12,621 bases of DNA from Gammaproteobacteria bacterium (GCA_028064935.1 JAPTWT010000253.1:1-12621), one strand, 5' to 3'. Counted from the first letter of the stretch, positions 1-6,906 are shown. The notes: generated by a model not told the origin, from the sequence alone. Translations and numbers: made by a program.

Positions 1-124
1 CGAAGGGCCACCCGCGGACCTGTCTTACGACTCGCCCGCATCCGGCCCGAGTGGCCGATCGACCCCGTCGTCGGCGCCGGCCCCGGGCGGCGGGGAGGAC
101 TTCGACGACGACATCCCATTTTAG
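1..124 (+). CDS. ssb: Single-stranded DNA-binding protein, C-terminal end (partial)
   Basis: Only the last 40 codons are in the window; the frame is open from base 2 to the TAG at 122-124. The visible part is a low-complexity Gly/Pro/Ser/Ala linker followed by an acidic end, GGEDFDDDIPF. The D-D-D-I-P-F tip is the conserved SSB tail that docks repair and replication partners (RecQ, RecO, PriA, exonuclease I, DNA polymerase III chi). SSB coats single-stranded DNA at forks and repair sites. The OB-fold lies off the left edge. The gene stops cleanly with an intact tail, so the mobile DNA that follows has not damaged it. The base composition of this stretch is very GC-rich, unlike the gin operon behind it. 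Confidence 0.9.
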   Translation, partial: EGPPADLSYDSPASGPSGRSTPSSAPAPGGGEDFDDDIPF

Positions 125-153
125 TTCCCACTAAGACACAACATGTAAATAAG

Positions 154-190
154 ATCCCTGCAGGCCTTGTGTTTGCAGGGATTTTTTATT
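154..190 (+). terminator. Intrinsic terminator of ssb
   Basis: A perfect 9-bp stem (ATCCCTGCA at 154-162 pairing with TGCAGGGAT at 174-182) encloses an 11-base loop and runs into a T-rich tail (182-187, then ATT). This is a classic rho-independent terminator 29 bases after the ssb stop. It should end ssb transcription and insulate the gin operon from ssb read-through. The T-run abuts the left arm of the inverted repeat at 188-196, so the island's left border is probably very close to here. Confidence 0.9.
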
Positions 191-257
191 GTTTACAGTT
201 TTCTGGATTTGGGTCTATACTGCTCAGTATCGTATACCAGACAGATACGTAAACAAT
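188..257. repeat. 9-bp inverted repeat flanking the ginA promoter
   Basis: ATTGTTTAC at 188-196 and its exact reverse complement GTAAACAAT at 249-257 are about 61 bp apart centre to centre. The left arm overlaps the -35 box and the right arm covers the first two bases of the ginA start codon. This geometry fits an operator for autoregulation (a GinA-GinD protein or host factor bound at both arms), a recombinase core or arm site at the element's end, or both. No direct evidence separates these. An identical 9-mer also lies inside ginA at 1257-1265. Confidence 0.6.
192..221 (+). promoter_or_regulatory. Predicted sigma70-type promoter of the gin operon
   Basis: A -35 box TTTACA (192-197; one mismatch to TTGACA) and a -10 box TATACT (216-221; one mismatch to TATAAT) are separated by 18 bases. 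Transcription would start near 228, leaving a leader of roughly 28 bases before the ginA ATG at 256. The -35 box lies inside the left arm of the 9-bp inverted repeat. A short ATACT-GCTC-AGTAT dyad (217-230) covers the -10 box and the likely start point. Both placements suggest repression by a bound protein. Assigned by pattern only. Confidence 0.6.
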
Positions 258-1533
258 GGCTACCGGATATCGCGTTAAGACCATCATATTGACTTCGGGT
301 GAGCGCCTTCCAATCCTTCTGGGTCGAGATGGCAAGCCGATGTTCGACCCGACCGTCTTTGTGTTGACAGAGGTGCGAGGGAAGAACCTCGCCGCCAATA
401 CAATCGGCATCGTCCTGCGCAGTGTAATGGCTTTCCACCTGTTCCTTGATGCGCGTGACATAGCCCTCGATGCGCGGTTAACGCGCGGTGAATTGTTGTC
501 GCTCGGTGAGGTGGAAGATCTGGTGCGTTTCTGTCGGTTGCCTCTCGCCGAGTTGGCCGCACTGTCCGGCGCGAGTATGGGCACGGCTCGAAGAGCCTTG
601 TCTCTGGAGAGGGTGCGAATGGGGCCTCAGAAGGCCCCGGCTATCGAGGTGGATGCAGTTGTTGCGGCGAGCCGACTGCGTTACATCCGGATGTACCTTC
701 AGTGGCTTGCGGATGAACGTCAGAGTCGGCAGGGTCAGGCGTCCGCGCTGGCGGCGCGCCTGAACGATGCATCGAGGTTTGTCGTTGAAGCGCTCAATGC
801 GCGTATTCCCCGCAGGTCGGCGCGTCATGCGCTCACGGAACGTGAGGGTTTGCCTGATGAGGCGGTCACGGAACTATTGCGCATTACAGATCCGCACTCT
901 CCAAACAACCCATGGCGGGATCCGCACGCACGTTATCGTAACGCCCTGCTTATCCATTGGCTTTTGTATCTTGGGGTGCGGATTGGTGAAGCACTGGGTG
1001 CTCGCATTGATGACGTCGTTGCCTATCGCAAGGAAGTTACGATCCATCGGCGCGCTGACGATCCCAATGATCCGAGGCGACACCAGCCGCAAACGAAGAC
1101 CCGAGCGCGGGTGCTTCCCTTGAGCGAGGCCTTGCTGGCAGAGACGCAGGTTTATATTCTTAGCCACCGCGGCGCATTGCCTCAAGCGAAAAGGCACCCT
1201 TTTCTTTTTGTCGCCAGCCGCACAGGCGGGCCCATGACCCTGGCCGCTGTGGGGAAATTGTTTACGGAATTGCGCGAGAAGTGTCCTTCGTTGCCGAAGG
1301 GGCTCTCCGCACACTTATTGCGTCACACCTGGAACGACGCGTTCTCAAAGAAGATGGAGGAGGCGGGCGTGACGCCCGAAGATGAGCGCCAAGCCCGCAG
1401 TTACCTGATGGGCTGGTCGCCTACATCGGATACCGCCGCTGTTTATACGCGCCGATATGTCCGCAACAAGGCGAGAGAAGCCTCTCTTGGGTTACAAGAC
1501 CGCCTTGTAAACAGGGCAAATAGTGATGAGTAA
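256..1533 (+). CDS. ginA: GinA-like tyrosine recombinase (GInt mobility protein)
   Basis: A 425-aa tyrosine recombinase with a full catalytic set visible: Arg242 in GVRIGEAL, a beta-hairpin Lys (K281 in TKTRAR), His353 and Arg356 in HLLRHTW, Trp387 in the H/W position, and nucleophile Tyr397 in AVYTRRYV. The first 190 or so residues form the helical core-binding region. The enzyme would cut and rejoin DNA at attachment sites through a 3'-phosphotyrosine link. It is the first gene of a four-gene run; its stop overlaps the ginB start. Only the ATG at 256 gives a start right after the promoter, but it lacks a Shine-Dalgarno sequence and sits in an inverted-repeat arm. Membership of the gin family is inferred from gene order and sizes (three large recombinases plus a small HTH protein). 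Three recombinases alone would also recall RIT elements or Tn554, but RIT elements lack the fourth gene and have shorter proteins. Confidence 0.85.
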   Translation: MATGYRVKTIILTSGERLPILLGRDGKPMFDPTVFVLTEVRGKNLAANTIGIVLRSVMAFHLFLDARDIALDARLTRGELLSLGEVEDLVRFCRLPLAELAALSGASMGTARRALSLERVRMGPQKAPAIEVDAVVAASRLRYIRMYLQWLADERQSRQGQASALAARLNDASRFVVEALNARIPRRSARHALTEREGLPDEAVTELLRITDPHSPNNPWRDPHARYRNALLIHWLLYLGVRIGEALGARIDDVVAYRKEVTIHRRADDPNDPRRHQPQTKTRARVLPLSEALLAETQVYILSHRGALPQAKRHPFLFVASRTGGPMTLAAVGKLFTELREKCPSLPKGLSAHLLRHTWNDAFSKKMEEAGVTPEDERQARSYLMGWSPTSDTAAVYTRRYVRNKAREASLGLQDRLVNRANSDE

Positions 1534-3076
1534 GTCGATGACGGTTACTGATTATCGCGGCGCTGTCCCCGCGCTGCCTGTTTTGGCGCGGACCCGGTCC
1601 GGTGTTGAGTTTGATCCGCGTGCAGATAGGTGGGCGTACCGCGATGCCGTTGTGACAGTCAGCCTAAACTTCGCCGTATGGCCTGCTACCGCATCGTTCA
1701 TTACATCCGCCAAGCTCACCTTGCTTTGGTATGCAGAACATATGTCCCCATCCCATGTGAAGAATATGTTTGAACGGCTAGGGCACTGTCTGAGGACTGT
1801 ATGCGCTGGCCGGGATACCTCGTTGGCAGAAATAACCAGCACCGAGATCATAAATTACAGGGCGGCACTGGACGACAACACGGCTTGGTATCTTGGCAAT
1901 CTCTCCGGGTTTTTGCAGAAATGGCAGGGCCTCGGATACCCGGGCGTGACCGCCGATGCCGTTGCTTTATTGAATCAACTGCGCATGAAGGGCAACCGCA
2001 AGGGCGAAGCGATATTGACCCATGACCCGCTCCACGGACCGTTCACAGACTTGGAGTTGCAGTCGCTTCAGTCCTCGCTCGATAGGGCTTACGCCGATGG
2101 TCGGGTGGATAGGGAGGGGTATTTGCTCGCCTATCTATTCATGTTGCTTGGCCAGCGTGCCGTACAGTATGCCTCAATGAAGGTATGCGATGTGGGCGTC
2201 GCGTCTGCCCACGACGGCACGTCCATTTATACGCTGCGCGTTCCCCGAGCCAAGCAGCGCAACCAGCTTTCGCGGGGGGAGTTCAAGGAGCGAGTTCTCA
2301 TCCCGCAGATTGGCGATTTCCTGATACGGTACTGTAATGAGGTTTGCACAGCATTTCAGGGAGTGTTGTCTGATCCCTTGCAGGCGCCACTATTTCCGGG
2401 AAGACTTAGGTCGGGTGGCGAACCGAAGGGGTTTGAGTATCACCGCACCGCACCGGCACTTGCCCTTGTGCTGCGCGACTGCCTTGAGAAGCTGAGAGCA
2501 ATATCGGAGCGTACGGGGCAGCCAATGAACATCACTGCCACGCGTTTCCGCCGGACTGTGGCCACGAGGGCTGCCATTGAAGGTCATGGCGATCTGGTCA
2601 TTGCTGAATTGCTCGACCACACAGACACACAGAACGTTGGGGTTTACATAGAGGCGCGGCCCGAAATTGTCGAGCGGATCGACCGCGCGCTGGCTCTGCA
2701 TATGGCGCCGATGGCGCAAGCCTTTGCCGGCACGATCATTGAAGACGAATCCCAGGCGAGTCGCGCCGGGGACCCATCTGCCCGCGTCTGTGATCCGAGA
2801 TTTGATCCCTCGATGAAGCCGATGGGAAGCTGCGGAAAACACGGTTTTTGTGGGTTTTCGGCGCCAATTGCTTGCTACACATGCGTGAGCTTCCAACCGT
2901 GGTTGGATGGCCCTCATCACGCAGTACTGGAGTACCTTATTGGCGAGCGCGCCCGGCTTGCGTCTCGGGCGGATCTGCGCATCGCCTCCGTGAACGATCG
3001 CACCATCCTCGCAGTCGCCGAAGTCGTGCGCCAATGTGAGGTGATACGCAGTGGAGAGGCGGAGAGAGATGGCTGA
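1526..3076 (+). CDS. ginB: GinB-like tyrosine recombinase with Cys-rich C-terminus
   Basis: A 516-aa recombinase that overlaps the end of ginA by 8 bases (ATGAGTAA). A GTG lies directly upstream at 1523 and a second ATG at 1538; the ATG at 1526 is chosen because it has AGGG nine bases upstream. Visible catalytic positions are Arg211 (GQRAVQ), a candidate Lys (K243), Arg342 in TRFRRT, His365 in LLDH and Tyr374 in VYIEA. The His of the HxxR box is Thr339 here. After the catalytic domain comes a Cys cluster (C422, C436, C442, C450, C453) with spacing that suggests a zinc-binding knuckle, as in several Tn554/GInt-type recombinases. It probably acts in a complex with GinA and GinC. The gene ends in an 8-base overlap with ginC, so translation is likely coupled. 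Confidence 0.82.
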   Translation: MSKSMTVTDYRGAVPALPVLARTRSGVEFDPRADRWAYRDAVVTVSLNFAVWPATASFITSAKLTLLWYAEHMSPSHVKNMFERLGHCLRTVCAGRDTSLAEITSTEIINYRAALDDNTAWYLGNLSGFLQKWQGLGYPGVTADAVALLNQLRMKGNRKGEAILTHDPLHGPFTDLELQSLQSSLDRAYADGRVDREGYLLAYLFMLLGQRAVQYASMKVCDVGVASAHDGTSIYTLRVPRAKQRNQLSRGEFKERVLIPQIGDFLIRYCNEVCTAFQGVLSDPLQAPLFPGRLRSGGEPKGFEYHRTAPALALVLRDCLEKLRAISERTGQPMNITATRFRRTVATRAAIEGHGDLVIAELLDHTDTQNVGVYIEARPEIVERIDRALALHMAPMAQAFAGTIIEDESQASRAGDPSARVCDPRFDPSMKPMGSCGKHGFCGFSAPIACYTCVSFQPWLDGPHHAVLEYLIGERARLASRADLRIASVNDRTILAVAEVVRQCEVIRSGEAERDG

Positions 3077-5123
3077 CATCATCCTGTTTACACCGAAAGC
3101 CGACCTCGATGCGGCGGCGAACCTACGCGGCTTCATTGATATGGGCCGCAACAAGCTTACCGCGTTCGGGCCGGATCTCCCGTTTGAGCAGGGTGTGTGG
3201 GACGTCACGGACGCAGTGGCAACCAAAGGGAAGGGCGCCATGCGGGAACGCGTCACGTTCTCCGACGCGGCGACGGTAGACGAAAAAGTGCCGACTATGA
3301 TGCGTGAGCCATTTCTGTCGTTCGCGAAGGCATACATACGGTACATGCACGGTATGCGCCCGACCAAGGCGATCCACAATCGCGTTGCGGCGTTAAGGGC
3401 CCTTGAAGCGGCTTTATCGGAGAATGGCGGCGTCCCGGATCCCGCGCGGGTCGATTCGCGAGTCCTTAATCGTGCGGCGCAGATGGTCGCAGGGCGGTTT
3501 TGTGACGGTGCCGCATATCGTGTGGGTAGGCAGCTCGAGATCATGGCAAAGTTTATGGCGGAGAACCGGCTTACCGCTGTTCCTGTCCGCTGGCACAATC
3601 CTCTCAGACGCCCGAGCAGCGCGGTTCGTGTCGGCAAGGAATTTGATGAGCGCCGTGCCAAAAAATTGCCATCCGCGGCGGCGCTTGATGCGCTGCCTCG
3701 AATATTCCGGCTAGCTACTGACCCAGCCGATGTGATCACGGCCTCCGTGGCGGCGATCTTGCTTGCGGCACCAGACCGCATCGGCGAAGTCCTGACCCTT
3801 CCCGAAGCCTGTGAGGTGCGGGAACCCAGGAGGGGTAAGGGGGATGCTTACGGCTTGCGCTGGTGGCCTGCGAAGGGCGCTGAGCCGATGGTCAAGTGGT
3901 TGGTGCCGTCGATGGCGTCCGTCGTGGCGGAAGCGCTCCAGAAAATCCGGGCCGTAACCCAGGAGGCGAGGGTTATCGCCAAATGGTATGAGCGGAACCC
4001 TGGGCAGGTTTATTTGGCTCGCGACGTCGCACACCTGCGAGGTCAGGAATGGCTGTCTCTGGCGGAGGTCGCCGAGGTCCTGGGGTTTGGCGATGGACCC
4101 GCGGCAAGCAACTGGTGCAAGGCGGCGAACGTAAAGACCGAGCGGCGTGAGGGGAGCGGAAAACGCCCTTACGCGCGGTTCGCCAACGTAGAATCGGCGG
4201 TGCTCGGCATGTTGCCTGTCGGCTTCCCGCTCCTCGACAAGGCGACAGGGTTGAAGTACAGCGAAGCGCTCCTCGTGGTACGGCGAAACGAGCTTGGGGC
4301 GCAGCGCGGCACATATCGGTGCATGATCGAGGCGGTTACCGTGGGCCAAATAAACACGGGTTTGGGAAGCCGTGCTGAGCATGGCCACGAGTCGATATTC
4401 AGCCGCTTCGGCTTTGTCGAACCGGATGGCGCGCATATCGCAGTCACTAGTCATCAATTTCGGCATTACTTGAATACGCTTGCACAAGCCGGTGGGCTTA
4501 GCCAGATGGATATTGCCAAGTGGTCGGGGCGTCGGGACATAAGGCAGAACGAAGCGTACGACCATGTTACGCCACGCCAGATGCTCCAGAAGATCCGCGA
4601 CGCAGTGGGCGGCGATAAGATGTTCGGCCCTCTGGCGGAGCTTCCGAAGAGGGCGCTCATCCGCCGTGACGAGTTCGCCCGTCTGGTGGTGCCGACGGCG
4701 CATACGACCGACCTGGGTTACTGCGTTCATGATTACACCATGTCGCCCTGTCAGCTGCATATGGACTGCATCCATTGCCAGGATCTGGTGTGCGTCAAAG
4801 GGGATGCCGAGACAGAGGCGTTGCTTCGGCAGCGCCTTGTGGAGGCCAGGGGCCTATTGGAAAAGGCGGAACTCGCCACAGCCGAAGGCTCTTTTGGTGG
4901 TGACCGCTGGCGCGATCACCACAGATCCACCGTGGATCGCCTGTCGCAGCTTTGCGCGATTATAGACGACCCAGAGGTTCCCAACGGCGCGGTGATTCAG
5001 CTGGCAACCCCAAAGATGCCTTTCCGTATCGAACAAGCACCGAAGCGCGATCAGCTCCTGGCGGAGGATAGGGAAGGTGAGTTGTCGGCAAATGTCAGGG
5101 CGGTGATGGAGGGTATGAGGTGA
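3069..5123 (+). CDS. ginC: GinC-like large tyrosine recombinase with inserted HTH
   Basis: A 684-aa recombinase, the largest of the three. The ATG at 3069 is preferred over the in-frame GTG at 3051 because GGAG (3061-3064) precedes it at a good distance; it overlaps the ginB stop by 8 bases (ATGGCTGA). Catalytic residues visible: Arg237 (PDRIGEVL), a Lys around 269-276, His462 and Arg465 in SHQFRHYL, Trp485 in KWSGRRD and Tyr497 in NEAYDHV. Between Arg and the HxxR box there is an unusually long insert (about 220 residues), with a MerR-like helix-turn-helix near residues 327-372. The tail carries C552, C561, C567, C570 and C575, a probable metal site. By gene position and length it corresponds to GinC, and more distantly to TnpB of Tn554. 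It likely binds the element ends with GinA and GinB. Confidence 0.82.
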   Translation: MADIILFTPKADLDAAANLRGFIDMGRNKLTAFGPDLPFEQGVWDVTDAVATKGKGAMRERVTFSDAATVDEKVPTMMREPFLSFAKAYIRYMHGMRPTKAIHNRVAALRALEAALSENGGVPDPARVDSRVLNRAAQMVAGRFCDGAAYRVGRQLEIMAKFMAENRLTAVPVRWHNPLRRPSSAVRVGKEFDERRAKKLPSAAALDALPRIFRLATDPADVITASVAAILLAAPDRIGEVLTLPEACEVREPRRGKGDAYGLRWWPAKGAEPMVKWLVPSMASVVAEALQKIRAVTQEARVIAKWYERNPGQVYLARDVAHLRGQEWLSLAEVAEVLGFGDGPAASNWCKAANVKTERREGSGKRPYARFANVESAVLGMLPVGFPLLDKATGLKYSEALLVVRRNELGAQRGTYRCMIEAVTVGQINTGLGSRAEHGHESIFSRFGFVEPDGAHIAVTSHQFRHYLNTLAQAGGLSQMDIAKWSGRRDIRQNEAYDHVTPRQMLQKIRDAVGGDKMFGPLAELPKRALIRRDEFARLVVPTAHTTDLGYCVHDYTMSPCQLHMDCIHCQDLVCVKGDAETEALLRQRLVEARGLLEKAELATAEGSFGGDRWRDHHRSTVDRLSQLCAIIDDPEVPNGAVIQLATPKMPFRIEQAPKRDQLLAEDREGELSANVRAVMEGMR
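5108..5112 (+). promoter_or_regulatory. Ribosome binding site fixing the ginD GTG start
   Basis: GGAGG lies seven bases before the GTG at 5120. It is the clearest Shine-Dalgarno in the operon and lies inside the last codons of ginC. It supports the GTG start, which overlaps the ginC stop as GTGA. Confidence 0.75.
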
Positions 5124-5599
5124 GGCGTTCGACTAAGGGCAATGTAGTTCGGAGAGGTAAGAACCTTACTGACGACGCAATTGAGCAGATTGTCCGACTC
5201 CTTGATGCCTGGAGCGGCAAGCTGACCTGGGAGGGGCTGATTGAAGCGGTCGTGCCAAGGCTGCATTGCCGATACACGCGGCAGGCTTTGCATAAGCACG
5301 AACGTATCCGGGCGGCCTATGCGCTGAGAAAGAGCTTGCTGGGCTCTGGCAAAGCGGCTGCACGGCGAGGTTCATGGCAGGCGGACGAGGCTGCTGCCAG
5401 AATTGCCCGTCTAGAGGCAGAGAACCAGCGACTTGAGGCAGAGAACGAGCGGCTGCTGGAGCAATTCGTTGTGTGGGCCTACAACGCTCATTTGCGAGGG
5501 ATCAGTAAGGAGTTTTTGAGCGAGCCATTACCCCGCGTGAACCGAAATCAGACGCTGCCCGCGCCAAAGCAGGTAAGGACGCCGACCAAGAGCCGTTGA
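5120..5599 (+). CDS. ginD: GinD-like small HTH / coiled-coil protein
   Basis: A 159-aa basic protein starting at GTG 5120, whose codon overlaps the ginC TGA (GTGA) behind a strong GGAGG. The N-terminal 65 residues look like a small helix-turn-helix unit (LTWEGLIEAV... then YTRQALHKHERIRAAY). Residues 88-116 form a leucine-zipper-like coiled coil with the heptad unit LEAEN repeated, which is also a 12-base direct repeat in the DNA (5414-5425 and 5435-5446). The tail is Pro/Lys/Arg-rich and probably disordered. The same kind of protein closes the GInt operon (GinD) and Tn554 (TnpC), where it is needed for or directs recombination. It probably dimerises, binds DNA at the element end and positions the recombinases. 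It has no catalytic residues of its own. Confidence 0.75.
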   Translation: MRRSTKGNVVRRGKNLTDDAIEQIVRLLDAWSGKLTWEGLIEAVVPRLHCRYTRQALHKHERIRAAYALRKSLLGSGKAAARRGSWQADEAAARIARLEAENQRLEAENERLLEQFVVWAYNAHLRGISKEFLSEPLPRVNRNQTLPAPKQVRTPTKSR

Positions 5600-5702
5600 G
5601 AAGAATGTCGCATGGGGTCTGGCTCCCGTTTTAGTGACAGCCCTTTTAGGCCGTCCTGGCTATCGTGGCAGCCCGGTATGTCGCCCAGAGGCTACATACA
5701 AT

Positions 5703-5718
5703 ATTTTCAGATTTTCAG
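5703..5718 (+). repeat. Tandem 8-bp repeat ATTTTCAG x2
   Basis: Two perfect, directly adjoining copies of ATTTTCAG at 5703-5710 and 5711-5718, inside an AT-rich island just after the gin operon. They could be a regulator binding site upstream of the methyltransferase leader, or chance in AT-rich DNA. Confidence 0.5.
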
Positions 5719-5767
5719 TTAAAAAAGTCGCTACAGGACTGAGATCACCGCGGGGAGGGTGGGATTT

Positions 5768-5911
5768 ATGGAGCGCATGCGATTGACTTGGCGAAATTGC
5801 CACAAACCTGGTATTCTGGCCGCGATCCGGAACGATCGGTCGCTCCGTAAATCATTCAGGAATCGTCTGGTCAGAGTATGTTGTTCTAGTCATAAGATAA
5901 TGAATAAATGA
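5768..5911 (+). CDS. Possible 47-aa leader peptide upstream of the methyltransferase
   Basis: A short frame opens with ATG at 5768, nine bases after GGAGG (5754-5758). It runs 47 codons and stops at TGA 5909-5911, overlapping the methyltransferase ATG as ATGA. The peptide is strongly basic (nine Arg and four Lys against one Glu and one Asp), with a CC pair near its end. I recognise no family. The methyltransferase has no clear Shine-Dalgarno of its own, so translation coupled from this frame would explain how it is read. Against it: a candidate promoter at 5788-5817 lies inside the frame and would bypass it, and frames this short occur by chance. Confidence 0.4.
   Translation: MERMRLTWRNCHKPGILAAIRNDRSLRKSFRNRLVRVCCSSHKIMNK
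5788..5817 (+). promoter_or_regulatory. Candidate promoter for the methyltransferase operon
   Basis: TTGGCG (5788-5793) and TATTCT (5812-5817) are 18 bases apart and about 90 bases before the methyltransferase ATG. A small dyad TGGC-GAAATT-GCCA (5789-5802) overlaps the -35 box. The match is only moderate. It is an alternative to transcription from further upstream through the 47-aa frame. Confidence 0.3.
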
Positions 5912-6906
5912 CGACTTTTGTGGACCTATTTTGCGGCGGCGGACTTGGAGCCAGAGGTGCCGTGCGGGGCGGGGGAATCCCTTTGCTCGGGCTAGATGCG
6001 TGGGATTTGGCCACGAAGACGTATAAGGCTAATTTCCCTAAATCAGACGTCATCACCGACCTCATAGAAAATGTGGACACTAGGGCCCTTGGCCGACGCT
6101 ACCGGCCGGACGTGCTCCTGACCTCTCCGGAGTGCACATCGCATTCCATCGCACGCGGTGCCAAGCCGGGATCTGAAACTAGCCGTGAAACCGCAATCGG
6201 TATCGTTCCATGGGTTAGGTCGATGCAGCCGCGCTGGGTAATTGTCGAGAACGTGAACCGTATGAAGAAATGGGATCGGCACAACGAACTTGTCGAAACC
6301 ATTGAAGGATTGGGTTACACGGTCAGTGATCTTTTTCTTAATTCTGCCGATTTCGGATCGGCCCAGGCTCGTAAGCGAATGTTCCTGGTCTGCGACAAGC
6401 AAGGTTCCAAGGTTAGCCGTGAACAGCTTTTGACGTTCGCAGACAATGCCCCAATGACGGCCAACGACGTCATCGATTGGAAGGCGTCATACCTAGCTAG
6501 TCCACTACGCAAACCCGGAAGAGCAAAGGCAACTATCGAGCGAGCCGAGCGGGCCATTACGGCCATAGGGCCGAATGTTCCGTTCATCGTTGTCTATTAC
6601 GGTTCCGACTATGCGGGTGGTTGGCAGACGCTGGACGTTCCATTGCGTACGATTACCACCGTCGATCGTTTCGGCTTGGTCACTTGGCGAAAGGGTGTGC
6701 CATACCTGAGGATGCTTCAGCCGAACGAACTACTCAAGGCGATGGGGGGAGGAGAGGATCATATCCTTCCCCACGGCAGCCGCCGTGAAAAGGTGAAGCT
6801 TTGCGGCAACGGCGTCTGCTCGGATGTCATGACCAGCATCTTCAAGTGGATCGGTGCTACACAAGCACAGAAAGCAAGAACGCCGAAAATAGCGAAGGCG
6901 AGTTGA
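5908..6906 (+). CDS. DNA (cytosine-5) methyltransferase, Dcm-type
   Basis: A 332-aa C5-cytosine methyltransferase that transfers a methyl group from S-adenosylmethionine to cytosine within a target site. Motif I (SAM binding) is FVDLFCGGGLG at residues 4-14. The catalytic Cys is C76 in motif IV, written P74-E75-C76-T instead of the usual PCQ. Motif VI is E114-N115-V116. Motif VIII is Q153-A-R155-K-R157. Motif IX includes R268-MLQ with the downstream Glu. Motif X is GNGV at 300-303. The target-recognition region between VIII and IX is short (about 90 residues), so the protein is compact for the family. The ATG at 5908 starts exactly at motif I and leaves no spare N-terminus. Its stop overlaps the nuclease start (TGATG), so the two form a modification-restriction pair. 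The site it recognises cannot be read from sequence. Confidence 0.92.
   Translation: MTTFVDLFCGGGLGARGAVRGGGIPLLGLDAWDLATKTYKANFPKSDVITDLIENVDTRALGRRYRPDVLLTSPECTSHSIARGAKPGSETSRETAIGIVPWVRSMQPRWVIVENVNRMKKWDRHNELVETIEGLGYTVSDLFLNSADFGSAQARKRMFLVCDKQGSKVSREQLLTFADNAPMTANDVIDWKASYLASPLRKPGRAKATIERAERAITAIGPNVPFIVVYYGSDYAGGWQTLDVPLRTITTVDRFGLVTWRKGVPYLRMLQPNELLKAMGGGEDHILPHGSRREKVKLCGNGVCSDVMTSIFKWIGATQAQKARTPKIAKAS

Larger units (their letters stand above)
5600..5907. other. 308-base leader between ginD and the methyltransferase
   Basis: This gap separates the mobility module from the cargo. It holds an AT-rich patch (about 5695-5726) with a tandem ATTTTCAG repeat, then a GC-rich Shine-Dalgarno-like run (GGGGAGGG, 5752-5759), a possible 47-aa ORF (5768-5911) and a possible promoter (TTGGCG at 5788, TATTCT at 5812). 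No tRNA-like fold or strong intrinsic terminator for the gin operon is apparent. GC is lower than in the flanking high-GC genes. Confidence 0.6.

Noticed and set aside
2390..3781. 463-aa frame on the - strand across ginB and ginC
   Set aside because: It spans the junction of two genes with catalytic recombinase motifs and has shadow-like composition with no recognisable domain.
3711..4775. 354-aa frame on the - strand within ginC
   Set aside because: Antisense to the ginC catalytic core; His/Arg/Pro-rich with no domain.
256..5599. RIT (recombinase-in-trio) element
   Set aside because: RIT elements have three shorter recombinases and no fourth HTH/coiled-coil gene. The sizes and the fourth gene fit the gin module better.
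5611..5635. Possible gin operon terminator (GGGG..CTCCC followed by GTTTTA)
   Set aside because: Only about three base pairs form reliably and the T-run is short, so it cannot be called a terminator.
6801..6905. 35-residue extension of the Mrr-like endonuclease
   Set aside because: It lies wholly inside the methyltransferase gene. The ATG at 6906 has AAGG at proper spacing and a TGATG overlap.
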